The notes beneath the pieces were generated by a model. That model saw nothing but the letters and a program-made list of their open reading frames with translations, was not told where the DNA came from and ran no database searches. A stretch of DNA of 55,542 bases. Origin: DAOTUB01 sp034437455 (lineage in GTDB: Bacteria > Chloroflexota > Anaerolineae > B4-G1). Location: positions 1 to 55,542 of the forward strand of contig DAOTUB010000085.1 of the NCBI GenBank assembly GCA_034437455.1, in the 5' to 3' direction. Within the stretch, counting starts at the first letter, position 1; each line of letters opens with the position of its first letter. Below are positions 1 to 9,045 of this stretch, piece after piece. The position numbers and the translations under genes were made by a program.

Positions 1-281
1 GATGCTAAAACGGGAATTGCTGGGCGGTAGCGGATGAAGAGTACGTCATCACGCTGGAGACGGGCGATATCGTGCCCGTGATCGAGAACGAAGGGTGGGC
101 GTTGTGGCCCAACTGGTCGCCGGACGGCAGCCAACTGCTGTTCACGATGGGGCCTCTGATTCGGCGCGCAGGGGCAGATTTGCCATACGCCGACCTGTGG
201 GTGTACGACGTCGCCTCTGGCAGGCAGGAGCAACTGACGCTGGGCGAGGGATTTGAGGGTCTGGGGATCTGGTCACCATGA
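1..281 (+). pseudogene. C-terminal fragment of a TolB/PD40-type beta-propeller protein
   Basis: The frame is open from about position 9 to TGA at 279-281 and encodes the end of a WD40/PD40-like propeller: a 'PNWSPDGSQLLF' blade motif, then 'DLWVYDVASGRQEQLT'. TolB-like blades of this kind are common in extracytoplasmic or lipoprotein sensors. A TAA at 6-8 lies in the same frame, so either the gene is frameshifted near the window edge or only its last part is intact. No ATG precedes the fragment. Its TGA overlaps the ATG of the next gene (ATGA), which indicates translational coupling with the M28 peptidase. The fold call is fairly safe; the function is unknown. Confidence 0.55.
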
Positions 282-3200
282 ACGAGTCAACCAACGTCCG
301 GCGCACACTCATCTCACTGATCGTGGTATTGGTCGTTGTCCAGGTCGGCATACTGGCTTACCTGTGGACCCTGCTCCGGCCAGCCGCGCCTCAGGACATT
401 GCTGAGCCGGCGCCTTCTCGGCTCCAGTGGTTGTCGGGCGGTGATGAGGCCACGATTACTCCCGACGATACGTCTCCGGCGCCCGCGCCAGAGACGACAG
501 AGGTCGTCGTGGGACCGCTGGTGTCTGCCACGGACCTTACTGCCCTCTCCCGTATGTTCGACGAGGAGCAGGCGTTGGAGCACCTGGCCTATCTCGCGGA
601 CGATGCGCGGGAGGGCCGCCAGCCTGGCACTCCCGGCGGGCTGGCGGCTGGCGATTACATCGCCGAGCGCTTTGCCGAATATGGCCTGGAGCCAGCAGGG
701 GTGAACGACACCTACTTTCAGCCCTTTACCGTGCCCTACGGCCAGATCACGTCGCTGCCGGTGCTCACCGTCATCCACCCCGAGGGCGAGACGCTTACCC
801 ACACCTACGAGTACCGCGTCGACTATCGCGCCCTCACCGGCGGCTACCTCGGCGCGGGAGAGGGAGAGGGACCGGTCGTCTGGCTGAACGAGTGCCTGCA
901 CGACGATTATGCCGGACTCGACCTCGATCTGGTCGGCAAAATTATCCTCTGCCGCTACACCCGCGACCCCGAGGTCTACCGACAGGCCATCGAGCACCAG
1001 GTCGGCGGGCTGTTGCTGCTGGATCGCGAGCGAGAGGTGCCCTTCTTCCGGCGGGGCGGTTACCGCGAGACTGCCTGGGTGCCCCAGACCATTCCCGCCT
1101 ACCTGATCTCTGAGGATGTGGCGCAAGATCTCGTCATCGGCACGGAGTACACGCTCGACGACCTGGGGCTGCGCTTCACCGCCACGCCCCTCGCCGCTAC
1201 CGCGCGCATCGCCGTGACCACCAAAGAGCAAGACGAGGTCGAGGCCCGCAACGTCCTGGCCTTCCTACCCGGCTCTGACCCTGAACGGCGCGACGAGCTC
1301 GTCGTCGTTGGCGCTCACTACGATCACCTGGGACGTGAGCCGGATGGGGCGATCATGAACGGGGCGAACGATAACGCGTCTGGCGTCGTCACGATCCTGG
1401 AGATCGCCCGGCTGTGGCAGGCCCAGGATTTTGTCCCTGCCCGCAGCGTGCTCTTTGCCGCCTGGGATGGCGAGGAGCAGGGCTTGTTGGGTTCCCGTCA
1501 TTATGTAGAGAACCCCACGTATTCTCTCACCCGGACCGTCGCCATGCTCAACCTGGACATGGTCGGCGCGGGCGACGCGCTGAGGATAGATGGAGTGGGG
1601 GAGATGGCCGCTCAACTGGAGGCCAGCGCCACGGCCTACGGCGTCACGACCACGATTGAATTTACCGGGCGCAGCGACCACATGCCTTTCTACGATCGTG
1701 GGATTCCGGCGGCGATGTTCATCTGGTGGCCCGATGTCTATTACCACACCCCGGACGACACCGTCGAGGTGATCGAGCCGGAGAAATTGAAGGCGGTCGG
1801 CGTCCTCTCCTCTCACGCGCTGGCCTCGCTGGCCGAAGGATACGTCGAGCTGGAGCAGGCGGTGGAACGGTTGCAGGCCAGCCTCGCGAGCGGCGACCGC
1901 GAAGCGTTCCTCGAAGGACTCGACCCCACCGACGCGGACTTGCGGGCTGTCCAGGTTGCCTGGTTCGACAACCTGTGGTCGCGAGAGTTGGCCAACGGAC
2001 GCCGTTTGTCCGCAGTGTCCGTCAGGCCCGGCCAGATGCGCGTGGGCGACGGCGAGGCGAGGGTCAATCTTCAGCTCGTCTATCGCTGGGCCGATGCGGC
2101 GCATAACAAAGATGCGGCGCATAACAAAGATGCGGCGCGGAACGAATCCCCGGTCTCGTACGATGCGCGCTTTGTGCAGCGGAACGGTGCGTGGGCCTAT
2201 GCCGGGTACGATCTGAGCGTGCTCGCCGGCGACGTGGTCACTGTCGCTCACTTTGCCGACATGCCGGTGGAGGCGGGGCAACTGCTCTCATCGACGCAGC
2301 AAGCCTACCACGCCCTCGCCGCCGATCTGGGGCTGGAGCCTGTCACGGGCACGCGCTTCATCTACTATCCCGACGCCGCCACGATGCGGGCCATCGCTCG
2401 ACCGGGAGCGGAGCGCGATACCCGCTGGTTGGTCTCGTCGGTGGGGCTGGCCGAGATCGCCTGGGGTGAGCCGATCACGCCCGCCCTGGTCAACCTGGCC
2501 CTCAACCAGATGGGGCTGCCGCCTCTGATGGATCAGGGAACCTGGTTGCGAGAAGGATTGTCGCTCCATTACGAGGGCGACGCGGAGAGGGAATATCTGC
2601 CTGTCCTCGTCGCTGCCGACACGTTCACTTCCCTGCTCGATTTTCCCATTCCGAGTAGCCTGCCGGATCAGGAGGCCCGGGTTTTGCGCGCGTATGCGTG
2701 GAGCGCTGCCGAATATCTCCTCGACCAATACGGCGCGGACGGCTTGCGTGCTCTGTGCGCCGCTTGGGGCGAGGGCGATCCCGATGCTGCCTTCCAGAAA
2801 TCTCTGGGCCTCTCTCCCGATCGGTTCGAGTCCGCCTGGCGCGCCGAGCGGCTGGCCCCGCTGCGCGCCGACGCCGACGGTATCCAGGCTGCCATTGCCG
2901 CCCGCGTCGAGGCGGTGCATAGCGGGGACTCGTCCGATTTCCTGTCGACCGTGACCCTGGCCGATCCAACGCTGCGCACCGAGGAGCGCAACTGGTTCGC
3001 CGATCTGACCAGCCACCCCTCCGTCACCTACTCCGTTGCCGGGGAGCTTGTCGGCTGGTCGCCCGGCGGGGCATCGTCCCATAGGGGCCGACGCTCCTAT
3101 GGGGACGAGGCGATTGTCGCGCTGAGCGTCGAAACCGCCATCACGGAGGCGCAGTCCAGCCCGGTCGGCTACGATGCTCGCTTTGTGCGATCCTCGCGGG

Positions 3201-5263
3201 GAGATCGCTGGCTCTACGCGGGCATGACCTGGGACGAACGCGCCAGCGAGCATTTCGTCCTCAAGTACCAGAACCGCGACGTCGCCTGGGCCGAGCGCGT
3301 CCTCGATCTGGCGGAAACGGTCTATGCCCAGGTGACCGCTGACCTGGGTATAGTTCCCGCTTTGCCGCAGCAGATCAAGGTCTACGACGACGGCGCTCTC
3401 TTCCGCGGTGGAGGGGCGGGCGAGTCGATCAAGCTCTGGCTTCGGGAGGACGCGGAGCGCTCCATCCAGGACGGTATCGCCCAGGCGTTAACCCGTCAAG
3501 TGCTCTTTGCGCGTGGGCTGGAGCTGGACTGGCTGCACGAGGGGACGGCGATCTTTGAGGCCGACTGTCTGCATCCCCTGGGCGCTCATTGGGGGGCCGG
3601 GCAGCGGCAGCCCCTCGTGCAGGACGCGGTGCGCCGCCATCAGGAACTGTCGCTGGACGAGTTGGTCTCCTTTGAGGATCTGCCGGAGGATCAGAAAGAA
3701 TTGGCCTCTGCCCAATCCTGGTCGCTGGTTTCCTATATCGTCGAGCAACACGGCTTGCCAGGTTTGCGGCAATTCATCGCCCGCTCCGTCGCCTCGGACG
3801 ACACAGCCGCCAACCTGCGCGCGGCGCTGGGCGTGGATCTGGGCGCTTTCCTGGATGGGTGGCGGGAGTATACGCGCGTCGCGGGGATGCCGGATGGTCT
3901 GGTGGCTATGGCCCGGCGATTCGACGCCGAGCGCGCCCTGGCTCACGTGGCCACCCTCGCCAGTCCCGAATTCGGCGGGCGGGAGGCCGGCTCTCCCGGG
4001 GCGGACCGGGCTGCGGACTATGTCGCCGAGCAATTTTCCGCTGTAGGGTTGCAGCCCCTGGGCGGCCCGCTGACGCCGACAGCAGCGGTGACCGGGACGG
4101 CGGTGGTGAGCGTCGAACTGGGTTATTTGCAACAGTTTCCCATCTCGTACACTCGCCTCATCAGTATTCCCACCTTTACCTTGCTGGGCGATGACGGCGC
4201 GGTGCTCCACGAGTTTGTCTACCGCGAGGATTTTGTCGAAAGCGCCGGGAAAGGGAGCGCTCAGAGGGAGTTGGTGTGGATGTCGGCGGATGATCTGGAG
4301 GGAGTGGGCTTTGGCGGGGCGGTGGTTCTCGTTCAAGGGGCAGATGACCCGGTCGCGCGCGCCGCGCAGGTGCAGGCTCACGGCGCGAGTGGCTTGATCA
4401 TTGTCACCGATAGAGAACTCGGTAGCCGCCAGATCGACCAGGTGCGCCGCTCCTCCGGCGAGCGCGAGTCACAGATTACGATTCCGGTGTTCGAGATCAC
4501 CGAGTCTGCGCTCAAGACGTTGTTGGAGCGATTGGGGATGGAACGCGGGGACCTGATGGCCTCTCCTTCCGCGCTTCCATTCCCCCGGGGCGTGCAGGTG
4601 CGACAGACGCTTGAGCGCACCCCGGTCACGACGACGCTCACCGCCAACGTCCTGGGCCTGCTGCCGGGGAGCGATCCCGACCTGGCCGGCGAGGTGATCC
4701 TCATCGGCGCTCATTACGATCACGTGGGACAGGCGCCGGATGGCCTCTATTATCCGGGCGCCAATCAGAATGCGTCCGGCGTGGCGACTCTGTTGGAGAT
4801 GGCGCGGGTGATGCAATCGGCCGGCTACCAGCCCGCCCGCAGCTTGTTGTTCGTCGCCTGGGGCGCGGAGGAGGCGGAGCGCACCGGCGTGATCCATTAC
4901 CTGGCCGATCCCGCCGTCCCTCTCACCCAGACTGTGGGCGTCATCGCGTTGGATAGCATCGCCGAGGGCAGGGGGTTCAAACTGCTGTTCCACGGCGTGC
5001 CGGAGCACGACCAGGCGTTGATCCACCGCATCGAGGCCAGCGCCGCCGAATTGGACCGGCGCACGTGGCGTCGGGGTGATATCGGTGAGGGGTGGCACGT
5101 ATCGTTCAATCGGAACGGCATTCCAACGTTGAAACTAATTTGGGATGGGGCCGAGAACAACTTTTACTCGCCTGAAGACACGGTCGATGCGATTGATCCT
5201 GAGCGGCTGGCGAACAGTGGTGAGATTCTCACCTTGACCGTCTCGTGGCTGGCGAGCCAGTAG
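278..5263 (+). CDS. Membrane-anchored double M28-family aminopeptidase-like protein, second domain degenerate
   Basis: This 1661-residue protein has an N-terminal membrane anchor (about 10-32) and two M28/PA-domain units flanking a middle region. Unit one keeps all zinc ligands of the family: H347 (GAHYDH), D365 (GANDNASG), E399/E400 (DGEEQG), D427 (LNLDMVG) and H490 (YYHTPDDT). Unit two keeps H1479, E1531/E1532 and D1559 but has Q1497 for the bridging Asp and Y1630 for the last His, so it is probably inactive. The middle carries two weak peptidase-MA-like stretches ('WLREGLSLHYEG', 'WLHEGTAIFEA') without an HExxH motif. Known M28 enzymes release N-terminal amino acids; here the active site should face outside the cell. 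The gene also holds three 18-bp tandem units (2093-2146) and a palindrome insertion (3075-3107). Family call firm, substrate unknown. Confidence 0.88.
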   Translation: MNESTNVRRTLISLIVVLVVVQVGILAYLWTLLRPAAPQDIAEPAPSRLQWLSGGDEATITPDDTSPAPAPETTEVVVGPLVSATDLTALSRMFDEEQALEHLAYLADDAREGRQPGTPGGLAAGDYIAERFAEYGLEPAGVNDTYFQPFTVPYGQITSLPVLTVIHPEGETLTHTYEYRVDYRALTGGYLGAGEGEGPVVWLNECLHDDYAGLDLDLVGKIILCRYTRDPEVYRQAIEHQVGGLLLLDREREVPFFRRGGYRETAWVPQTIPAYLISEDVAQDLVIGTEYTLDDLGLRFTATPLAATARIAVTTKEQDEVEARNVLAFLPGSDPERRDELVVVGAHYDHLGREPDGAIMNGANDNASGVVTILEIARLWQAQDFVPARSVLFAAWDGEEQGLLGSRHYVENPTYSLTRTVAMLNLDMVGAGDALRIDGVGEMAAQLEASATAYGVTTTIEFTGRSDHMPFYDRGIPAAMFIWWPDVYYHTPDDTVEVIEPEKLKAVGVLSSHALASLAEGYVELEQAVERLQASLASGDREAFLEGLDPTDADLRAVQVAWFDNLWSRELANGRRLSAVSVRPGQMRVGDGEARVNLQLVYRWADAAHNKDAAHNKDAARNESPVSYDARFVQRNGAWAYAGYDLSVLAGDVVTVAHFADMPVEAGQLLSSTQQAYHALAADLGLEPVTGTRFIYYPDAATMRAIARPGAERDTRWLVSSVGLAEIAWGEPITPALVNLALNQMGLPPLMDQGTWLREGLSLHYEGDAEREYLPVLVAADTFTSLLDFPIPSSLPDQEARVLRAYAWSAAEYLLDQYGADGLRALCAAWGEGDPDAAFQKSLGLSPDRFESAWRAERLAPLRADADGIQAAIAARVEAVHSGDSSDFLSTVTLADPTLRTEERNWFADLTSHPSVTYSVAGELVGWSPGGASSHRGRRSYGDEAIVALSVETAITEAQSSPVGYDARFVRSSRGDRWLYAGMTWDERASEHFVLKYQNRDVAWAERVLDLAETVYAQVTADLGIVPALPQQIKVYDDGALFRGGGAGESIKLWLREDAERSIQDGIAQALTRQVLFARGLELDWLHEGTAIFEADCLHPLGAHWGAGQRQPLVQDAVRRHQELSLDELVSFEDLPEDQKELASAQSWSLVSYIVEQHGLPGLRQFIARSVASDDTAANLRAALGVDLGAFLDGWREYTRVAGMPDGLVAMARRFDAERALAHVATLASPEFGGREAGSPGADRAADYVAEQFSAVGLQPLGGPLTPTAAVTGTAVVSVELGYLQQFPISYTRLISIPTFTLLGDDGAVLHEFVYREDFVESAGKGSAQRELVWMSADDLEGVGFGGAVVLVQGADDPVARAAQVQAHGASGLIIVTDRELGSRQIDQVRRSSGERESQITIPVFEITESALKTLLERLGMERGDLMASPSALPFPRGVQVRQTLERTPVTTTLTANVLGLLPGSDPDLAGEVILIGAHYDHVGQAPDGLYYPGANQNASGVATLLEMARVMQSAGYQPARSLLFVAWGAEEAERTGVIHYLADPAVPLTQTVGVIALDSIAEGRGFKLLFHGVPEHDQALIHRIEASAAELDRRTWRRGDIGEGWHVSFNRNGIPTLKLIWDGAENNFYSPEDTVDAIDPERLANSGEILTLTVSWLASQ
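2093..2146 (+). repeat. 18-bp coding minisatellite, three units
   Basis: There are three head-to-tail 18-bp units at 2093-2110, 2111-2128 and 2129-2146. The first two are identical and the third differs at a few positions. They encode DAAHNK, DAAHNK, DAARNE inside the linker after the first M28 unit of the giant peptidase. Because 18 is a multiple of 3, copy-number change keeps the frame. Confidence 0.85.
3075..3107 (+). repeat. Palindromic element inside the M28 gene
   Basis: The arms CGTCCCATAGGGGC (3075-3088) and GCTCCTATGGGGACG (3093-3107) pair around a CGAC loop, with one bulged G and one G-T wobble. The core closely matches the palindromes in ligA (15812-15844) and the M1 peptidase (52368-52400), but it is read in a different frame here (residues about 933-943, S-H-R-G-R-R-S-Y-G). 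The frame stays open. It lies in the middle region of the peptidase, away from metal ligands. Confidence 0.75.
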
Positions 5264-5276
5264 CGCGATCGCTGCT

Positions 5277-6059
5277 TCATCCTCGCACCGTGACCAGGTT
5301 GCCGGATTCGTACCGCCGCAGCCCCCACCGAAAGACCGCCCACGCCGCCAGTGTGATCCCCACGGTGAAAGCCGCCATCGTCGCCAGCTGTCCCCAGTCG
5401 AAATCGCTCAGCAGCGCCGCCGGTACCGAGCCGACAAAGGCCGCCGGGATGAGGGTGTAGAGGAGTACCCGGATCAGGCCGGGGAAAATCTCCATCGGGT
5501 AGAGGCCGAAGGTGAGGAGGGCGTTGATCGCCTGGGTTGCCAGATTGTCGGCGTTGCCCACCCAAAAGGCGAGCGACCCCACTATCACACTGAACCCGAC
5601 AAAGACGAGACCCGCCATCAGACCCAGCAGTATGAACAGCGGCAGGCTTGCCCAGCGGTCCGGCGCGGCGGCGAGAAAGATCACCAGGCCAAAGACGGCA
5701 TCTCCCCAGGCGGAGAGCGACATCCGCGAGACGAGCATGTGCACCAGCGGGTCGGCGGGCAGGGCCAGGTAATAATCCATATCGCCGGAGGTGATAGTCC
5801 GCGCTACTTGAGTGCTGTTGCCGCAGACGATGTGGGCGACGCCAAAGCCAAAGGCGACGACTCCGTAGAGCGTCATCACCCCTGCCAGATCCCAGCCCTG
5901 TAGCGAGGGCAATCGGTTAAAGAGCACCCACCAGAAAAAGAGCAACATGGCGTTGTTGAGTATCATGCCGAACACTTGCAGCAGGAAAGCTCCTCGATAG
6001 GCCGTCGCCGACATCAGGTTGTGACGAAGATAGCCCAGTACCAGCCGTGTGGTCTTCAT
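5277..6059 (-). CDS. ABC-2 type transporter permease (COG3694-like)
   Basis: A 260-residue hydrophobic protein with about six membrane segments, of the ABC-2 permease type that pairs with a second permease and a COG4586 ATPase. All three partners lie together on this strand (ATPase 6846-7847, permease 6061-6849, this gene), in the usual order for a three-gene exporter. The gap to the preceding permease is one base, so co-translation is likely. The substrate cannot be read from sequence; related systems are usually called multidrug or daunorubicin-type exporters without proof. It converges on the M28 gene with only 13 bases between stops and no clear terminator. Confidence 0.85.
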   Translation of the reverse strand: MKTTRLVLGYLRHNLMSATAYRGAFLLQVFGMILNNAMLLFFWWVLFNRLPSLQGWDLAGVMTLYGVVAFGFGVAHIVCGNSTQVARTITSGDMDYYLALPADPLVHMLVSRMSLSAWGDAVFGLVIFLAAAPDRWASLPLFILLGLMAGLVFVGFSVIVGSLAFWVGNADNLATQAINALLTFGLYPMEIFPGLIRVLLYTLIPAAFVGSVPAALLSDFDWGQLATMAAFTVGITLAAWAVFRWGLRRYESGNLVTVRG

Positions 6060-6060
6060 C

Positions 6061-6849
6061 TTATCCTCCGTGTACCACCAACCGCCGCTGTGCTCGTCGC
6101 CAAACGAGGATCACCAACGCTGTCAGTATGATGACGTAGACCACCTGGCCAATCACCGCTCGCAGCACGAACGCTGGCTCGAAGGCGACAAAAGCCCGCG
6201 CGGGAACGTAGGTGATGAATTGGAACGGCAGCCACTCGGCTACCCGCCGCAGCCATTCGGGGAACAATTCCAGCGGAAGGAACATCCCGCCCACGGTGAA
6301 AAGCAGCTTTTGATAGATCCAAAAGACGGGCATGACCTCCTCGATCCAAAAGGCCATCAGGCCAATGAGGACGGCGATCAGCGCGTCCAGCAACAGGGCC
6401 AGCGCCGCCATCCCCACGAAGGCTGCCATTCCGGGTAGGCTTCCTGCTATCTGTCCCATCCCGATCCAGACCACAGCTATTCCTGTCAAAAAATTGAGCA
6501 GAAAGCGAGGAGCGGAGTTGCCCAGCGAGTTCGCCACCTGGTAGAACGGATAGCTCAGTGGACGCGCCAGCGTGTAGGCCAGGTCACCCGCTCTGACCGC
6601 CTCACCGATCTCGACAAAGACCCGCGAGGAAGAGAGAGCGACCGTCTCGGTCATCGCCAGGTACCAGACCACCTCCGCCAGGGAAAAGCCCGCCATTTCC
6701 ATCCGCCCGCTGACGCCAAAGGCGGTCGTCCACAACGCCATAAAGACGCCGATAAAGAGCACCATCTGGACGGCCCGCATCGCCAGTTCGGCCCGGTAGA
6801 TCCACTGTTGTCGCGCGGCGGTCCGAAGCACAAACGCATACCGTGTCAC
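6061..6849 (-). CDS. ABC-2 type transporter permease (COG4587-like)
   Basis: A 262-residue integral membrane protein with about six hydrophobic segments and an N-terminal 'FVLRTAARQQWIYRAEL' cytoplasmic start typical of ABC-2 permeases. Its start overlaps the ATPase stop by 4 bases (ATGA), which fits translational coupling. With the permease at 5277-6059 it should form a heterodimeric channel driven by the upstream ATPase. The direction is presumably export, by family analogy. The substrate is unknown. Confidence 0.85.
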   Translation of the reverse strand: MTRYAFVLRTAARQQWIYRAELAMRAVQMVLFIGVFMALWTTAFGVSGRMEMAGFSLAEVVWYLAMTETVALSSSRVFVEIGEAVRAGDLAYTLARPLSYPFYQVANSLGNSAPRFLLNFLTGIAVVWIGMGQIAGSLPGMAAFVGMAALALLLDALIAVLIGLMAFWIEEVMPVFWIYQKLLFTVGGMFLPLELFPEWLRRVAEWLPFQFITYVPARAFVAFEPAFVLRAVIGQVVYVIILTALVILVWRRAQRRLVVHGG

Positions 6850-7847
6850 TGGTCTGTTCCCTCGCTTGGCCCTCCTGCCTCGTAGATGCGGGCGATGATC
6901 TCCTCCATCGGCGGGTTATCCACGTTGATGTCCACGATGGCGTATCGTCTCAAAAGTTGGCCCATCACCTCCTCGATGGACACGCGCTTGGTATCCACCT
7001 TCAGTTTGACCCCGTATCCTTTCTGCTTGAGCACCCGCACGCCGGAGCCATCGAACCCCTGCCAGGGCTCCCCCAGTTTCATCGAGATGGTTTTGGTGTG
7101 GATGTAATCCCGCTTCAGAGTGGAGACCCGTCCGTCATAGATCACTTCTCCGTGATTGATGACCATCGCTCGCTTGCAGAGCACCTCGACGTCTCCGGCG
7201 TCGTGGGAGGTGAGAAAGACGGTGACCCCTTCCTTTTGGTTGAGTTCGAGGATCAGATCGCGGATGCGCTGCTTCACCACCACGTCCAGGCCGATGGTTG
7301 GCTCGTCCAGGAAGAGGATGCGCGGGTGGTGGAGGAGCGAGGCGGCGATCTCACAGCGCATACGCTCTCCCAGCGATAGCTTGCGCACCGGCGTCTGGAG
7401 ATGCTCGCCGATCTCGAACAGCTCCACCAGGTAGGCCAACCGCTGCCGGTAGACCGCCGAATCGAGTTCGTAGATGCGGGCCAGGAGGTCGAAGGAATCC
7501 GCCGGGGGCAGGTGGTACCAGAGTTGGGACTTTTGACCAAAGACAGCGCCGATCTCGTAGGCCAACCGTTGACGCTCTTTCCAGGGCGTCTTGCCCAGCA
7601 CGTGCGCCTGGCCGGAGGTGGGGTATAGGATACCGACGAGCATCTTTATCGTCGTCGACTTGCCCGCCCCATTGGGGCCGATGAAGGCCATCCGCTCTCC
7701 CTCGTTCACGGTGAAGGTGATCTCTTTCACCGCCTGGGTCTCCCGGCGGACCGGGCGGAAGAGGGCGCGCAGGCTTCCCTGTAGCCCGGCTTGCTTCTCG
7801 CGGGTGACGAAGGTTTTGGTCAGCCGGTGCGTCTCGATGATGGCCAA
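6846..7847 (-). CDS. ABC transporter ATP-binding protein (COG4586-like)
   Basis: A 333-residue ATPase with Walker A 'GPNGAGKST', signature 'LSLGERMR', Walker B 'ILFLDEPT' and H-loop 'LTSHD'. A C-terminal extension of about 90 residues follows the nucleotide-binding domain, as in COG4586. The likely start is TTG at 7845-7847: it follows AGGAGG by eight bases and gives the expected N terminus (MAIIETHRLTKTF). It is the energy-providing subunit for the two permeases just downstream. The preceding acyl-CoA dehydrogenase ends 49 bases away, so this may be the third gene of a longer operon. Confidence 0.9.
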   Translation of the reverse strand: MAIIETHRLTKTFVTREKQAGLQGSLRALFRPVRRETQAVKEITFTVNEGERMAFIGPNGAGKSTTIKMLVGILYPTSGQAHVLGKTPWKERQRLAYEIGAVFGQKSQLWYHLPPADSFDLLARIYELDSAVYRQRLAYLVELFEIGEHLQTPVRKLSLGERMRCEIAASLLHHPRILFLDEPTIGLDVVVKQRIRDLILELNQKEGVTVFLTSHDAGDVEVLCKRAMVINHGEVIYDGRVSTLKRDYIHTKTISMKLGEPWQGFDGSGVRVLKQKGYGVKLKVDTKRVSIEEVMGQLLRRYAIVDINVDNPPMEEIIARIYEAGGPSEGTDQ

Positions 7848-7896
7848 AGGGGTTTCCTCCTTTCCTTGGGCTTTGTCTGACGCGGACTCGTGGAGT

Positions 7897-9039
7897 TCAG
7901 TCCTTGAGCACCTGCCGTGCGATGACCAACCGCTGAATCTCGTTCGTTCCCTCGCCGATGGCGCATAGCCGCTGGTCGCGGTACATACGCTCGACTTCGT
8001 ACTCCCGCACGTAGCCGTAGCCGCCGTGGATCTGGATCGCGTGATGACAGGCGCGCTCGGCCACCTCGCTGGCGAGGAGTTTGGCCATGGCCGCCTCTTT
8101 GGTGAATCGCATATGTCGTTCCCTGAGCCAGGCTGCCCGGTACGTCATCAGGCGGGCGGCATCGATCTCTGTGGCCATATCCGCGAGCATCCACTGGACA
8201 GCCTGAAAGTCGGCGATGGGGCGATTGAACTGCTCTCGTTCCTTGGCGTAAGCGAGGGCCTTCTCATACGCGCCTTGTGCCAGCCCCAGCGCCATCGCCG
8301 CCATCGCGATCCGTCCGGCGTCCAGCGTGGTCAGGAATTGTTTAAACCCCTCGTTCTCGTCGCCCAGCAGATTCTCCGCCGGGATGCGGCAGTCCTCGAA
8401 GAAAAGCTCCGAGGTCACCGAGCCTCTCAGCCCCATCTTGTCCTCGTCCCGTCCTGGCTGGTAGCCGGGTGTCTCCTTTTCGATGATGAACGAGGAAATG
8501 CCTCGCGTGCCCTTCTCCGGGGCGGTCGCGGCGGTGATGACGATGATGTCGGCGATGGAGCCGTTGGTGATAAAGATCTTTTGGCCGTTGATGATCCACT
8601 CATCGCCGTCGCGGACGGCGCGAGTGCGGGTGGCTCCGGCATCGGAACCGGCCTGTGGCTCGGTCAGGCCGAAGCAGCCGACCTTTTCCCCCTGAGTCAG
8701 TGACGTCAGGTATTTTTTCTTCTGTTCCTCGTTGCCAAAGAGATAGATAGGCTCGCTACAGAGAGAGGTTTGGGCGTCGAGGGTGATGGCCATAGAGCCT
8801 GAGACGCGGGCGATCTCCTCCAGCGCGATGGCCATGTTGGTGTAGCCGGCGTCGGAACCGCCGTATTCCTCCGGGAAAGGCAGGGCATACAATCCCAGTT
8901 CACCCATCCTGTGGAAGAGGTCCCATGGAAACTCGTCGGTCTGATCGATTTCGGTGACGCGAGGCGCGATTTCCCGCTCGGCGAACTCGCGCACCATGCG
9001 GCGTAACATGCGTTGTTCTTCAGTTGATTCAAAGTCCAT
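7897..9039 (-). CDS. Acyl-CoA dehydrogenase
   Basis: At 380 residues it has the normal length for the family. It begins MDFESTEEQRMLRRMVREFAEREIAP and has the FAD-binding stretches 'CFGLTEPQAGSDA' and 'WIINGQKIFITNG'. The C-terminal 'IHGGYGYVREYEVERMYRD' and 'GEGTNEIQ' segments follow, the latter carrying the Glu used as base in short- and medium-chain enzymes. It catalyses FAD-dependent alpha,beta-dehydrogenation of an acyl-CoA and passes electrons to ETF. Chain length or branched-chain preference cannot be decided. It starts six bases after the asparaginase-like gene, so the two are probably co-transcribed. Confidence 0.93.
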   Translation of the reverse strand: MDFESTEEQRMLRRMVREFAEREIAPRVTEIDQTDEFPWDLFHRMGELGLYALPFPEEYGGSDAGYTNMAIALEEIARVSGSMAITLDAQTSLCSEPIYLFGNEEQKKKYLTSLTQGEKVGCFGLTEPQAGSDAGATRTRAVRDGDEWIINGQKIFITNGSIADIIVITAATAPEKGTRGISSFIIEKETPGYQPGRDEDKMGLRGSVTSELFFEDCRIPAENLLGDENEGFKQFLTTLDAGRIAMAAMALGLAQGAYEKALAYAKEREQFNRPIADFQAVQWMLADMATEIDAARLMTYRAAWLRERHMRFTKEAAMAKLLASEVAERACHHAIQIHGGYGYVREYEVERMYRDQRLCAIGEGTNEIQRLVIARQVLKD

Positions 9040-9045
9040 ATTGAC

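Noticed and set aside
314..1231. Long antisense open frames opposite the M28 gene (also 1265-2281, 2288-3253, 3488-4381)
   Set aside because: High GC content gives long open antisense frames. They have no ribosome sites and low-complexity Arg/Gly/Pro composition, and the plus-strand protein has clear family motifs.
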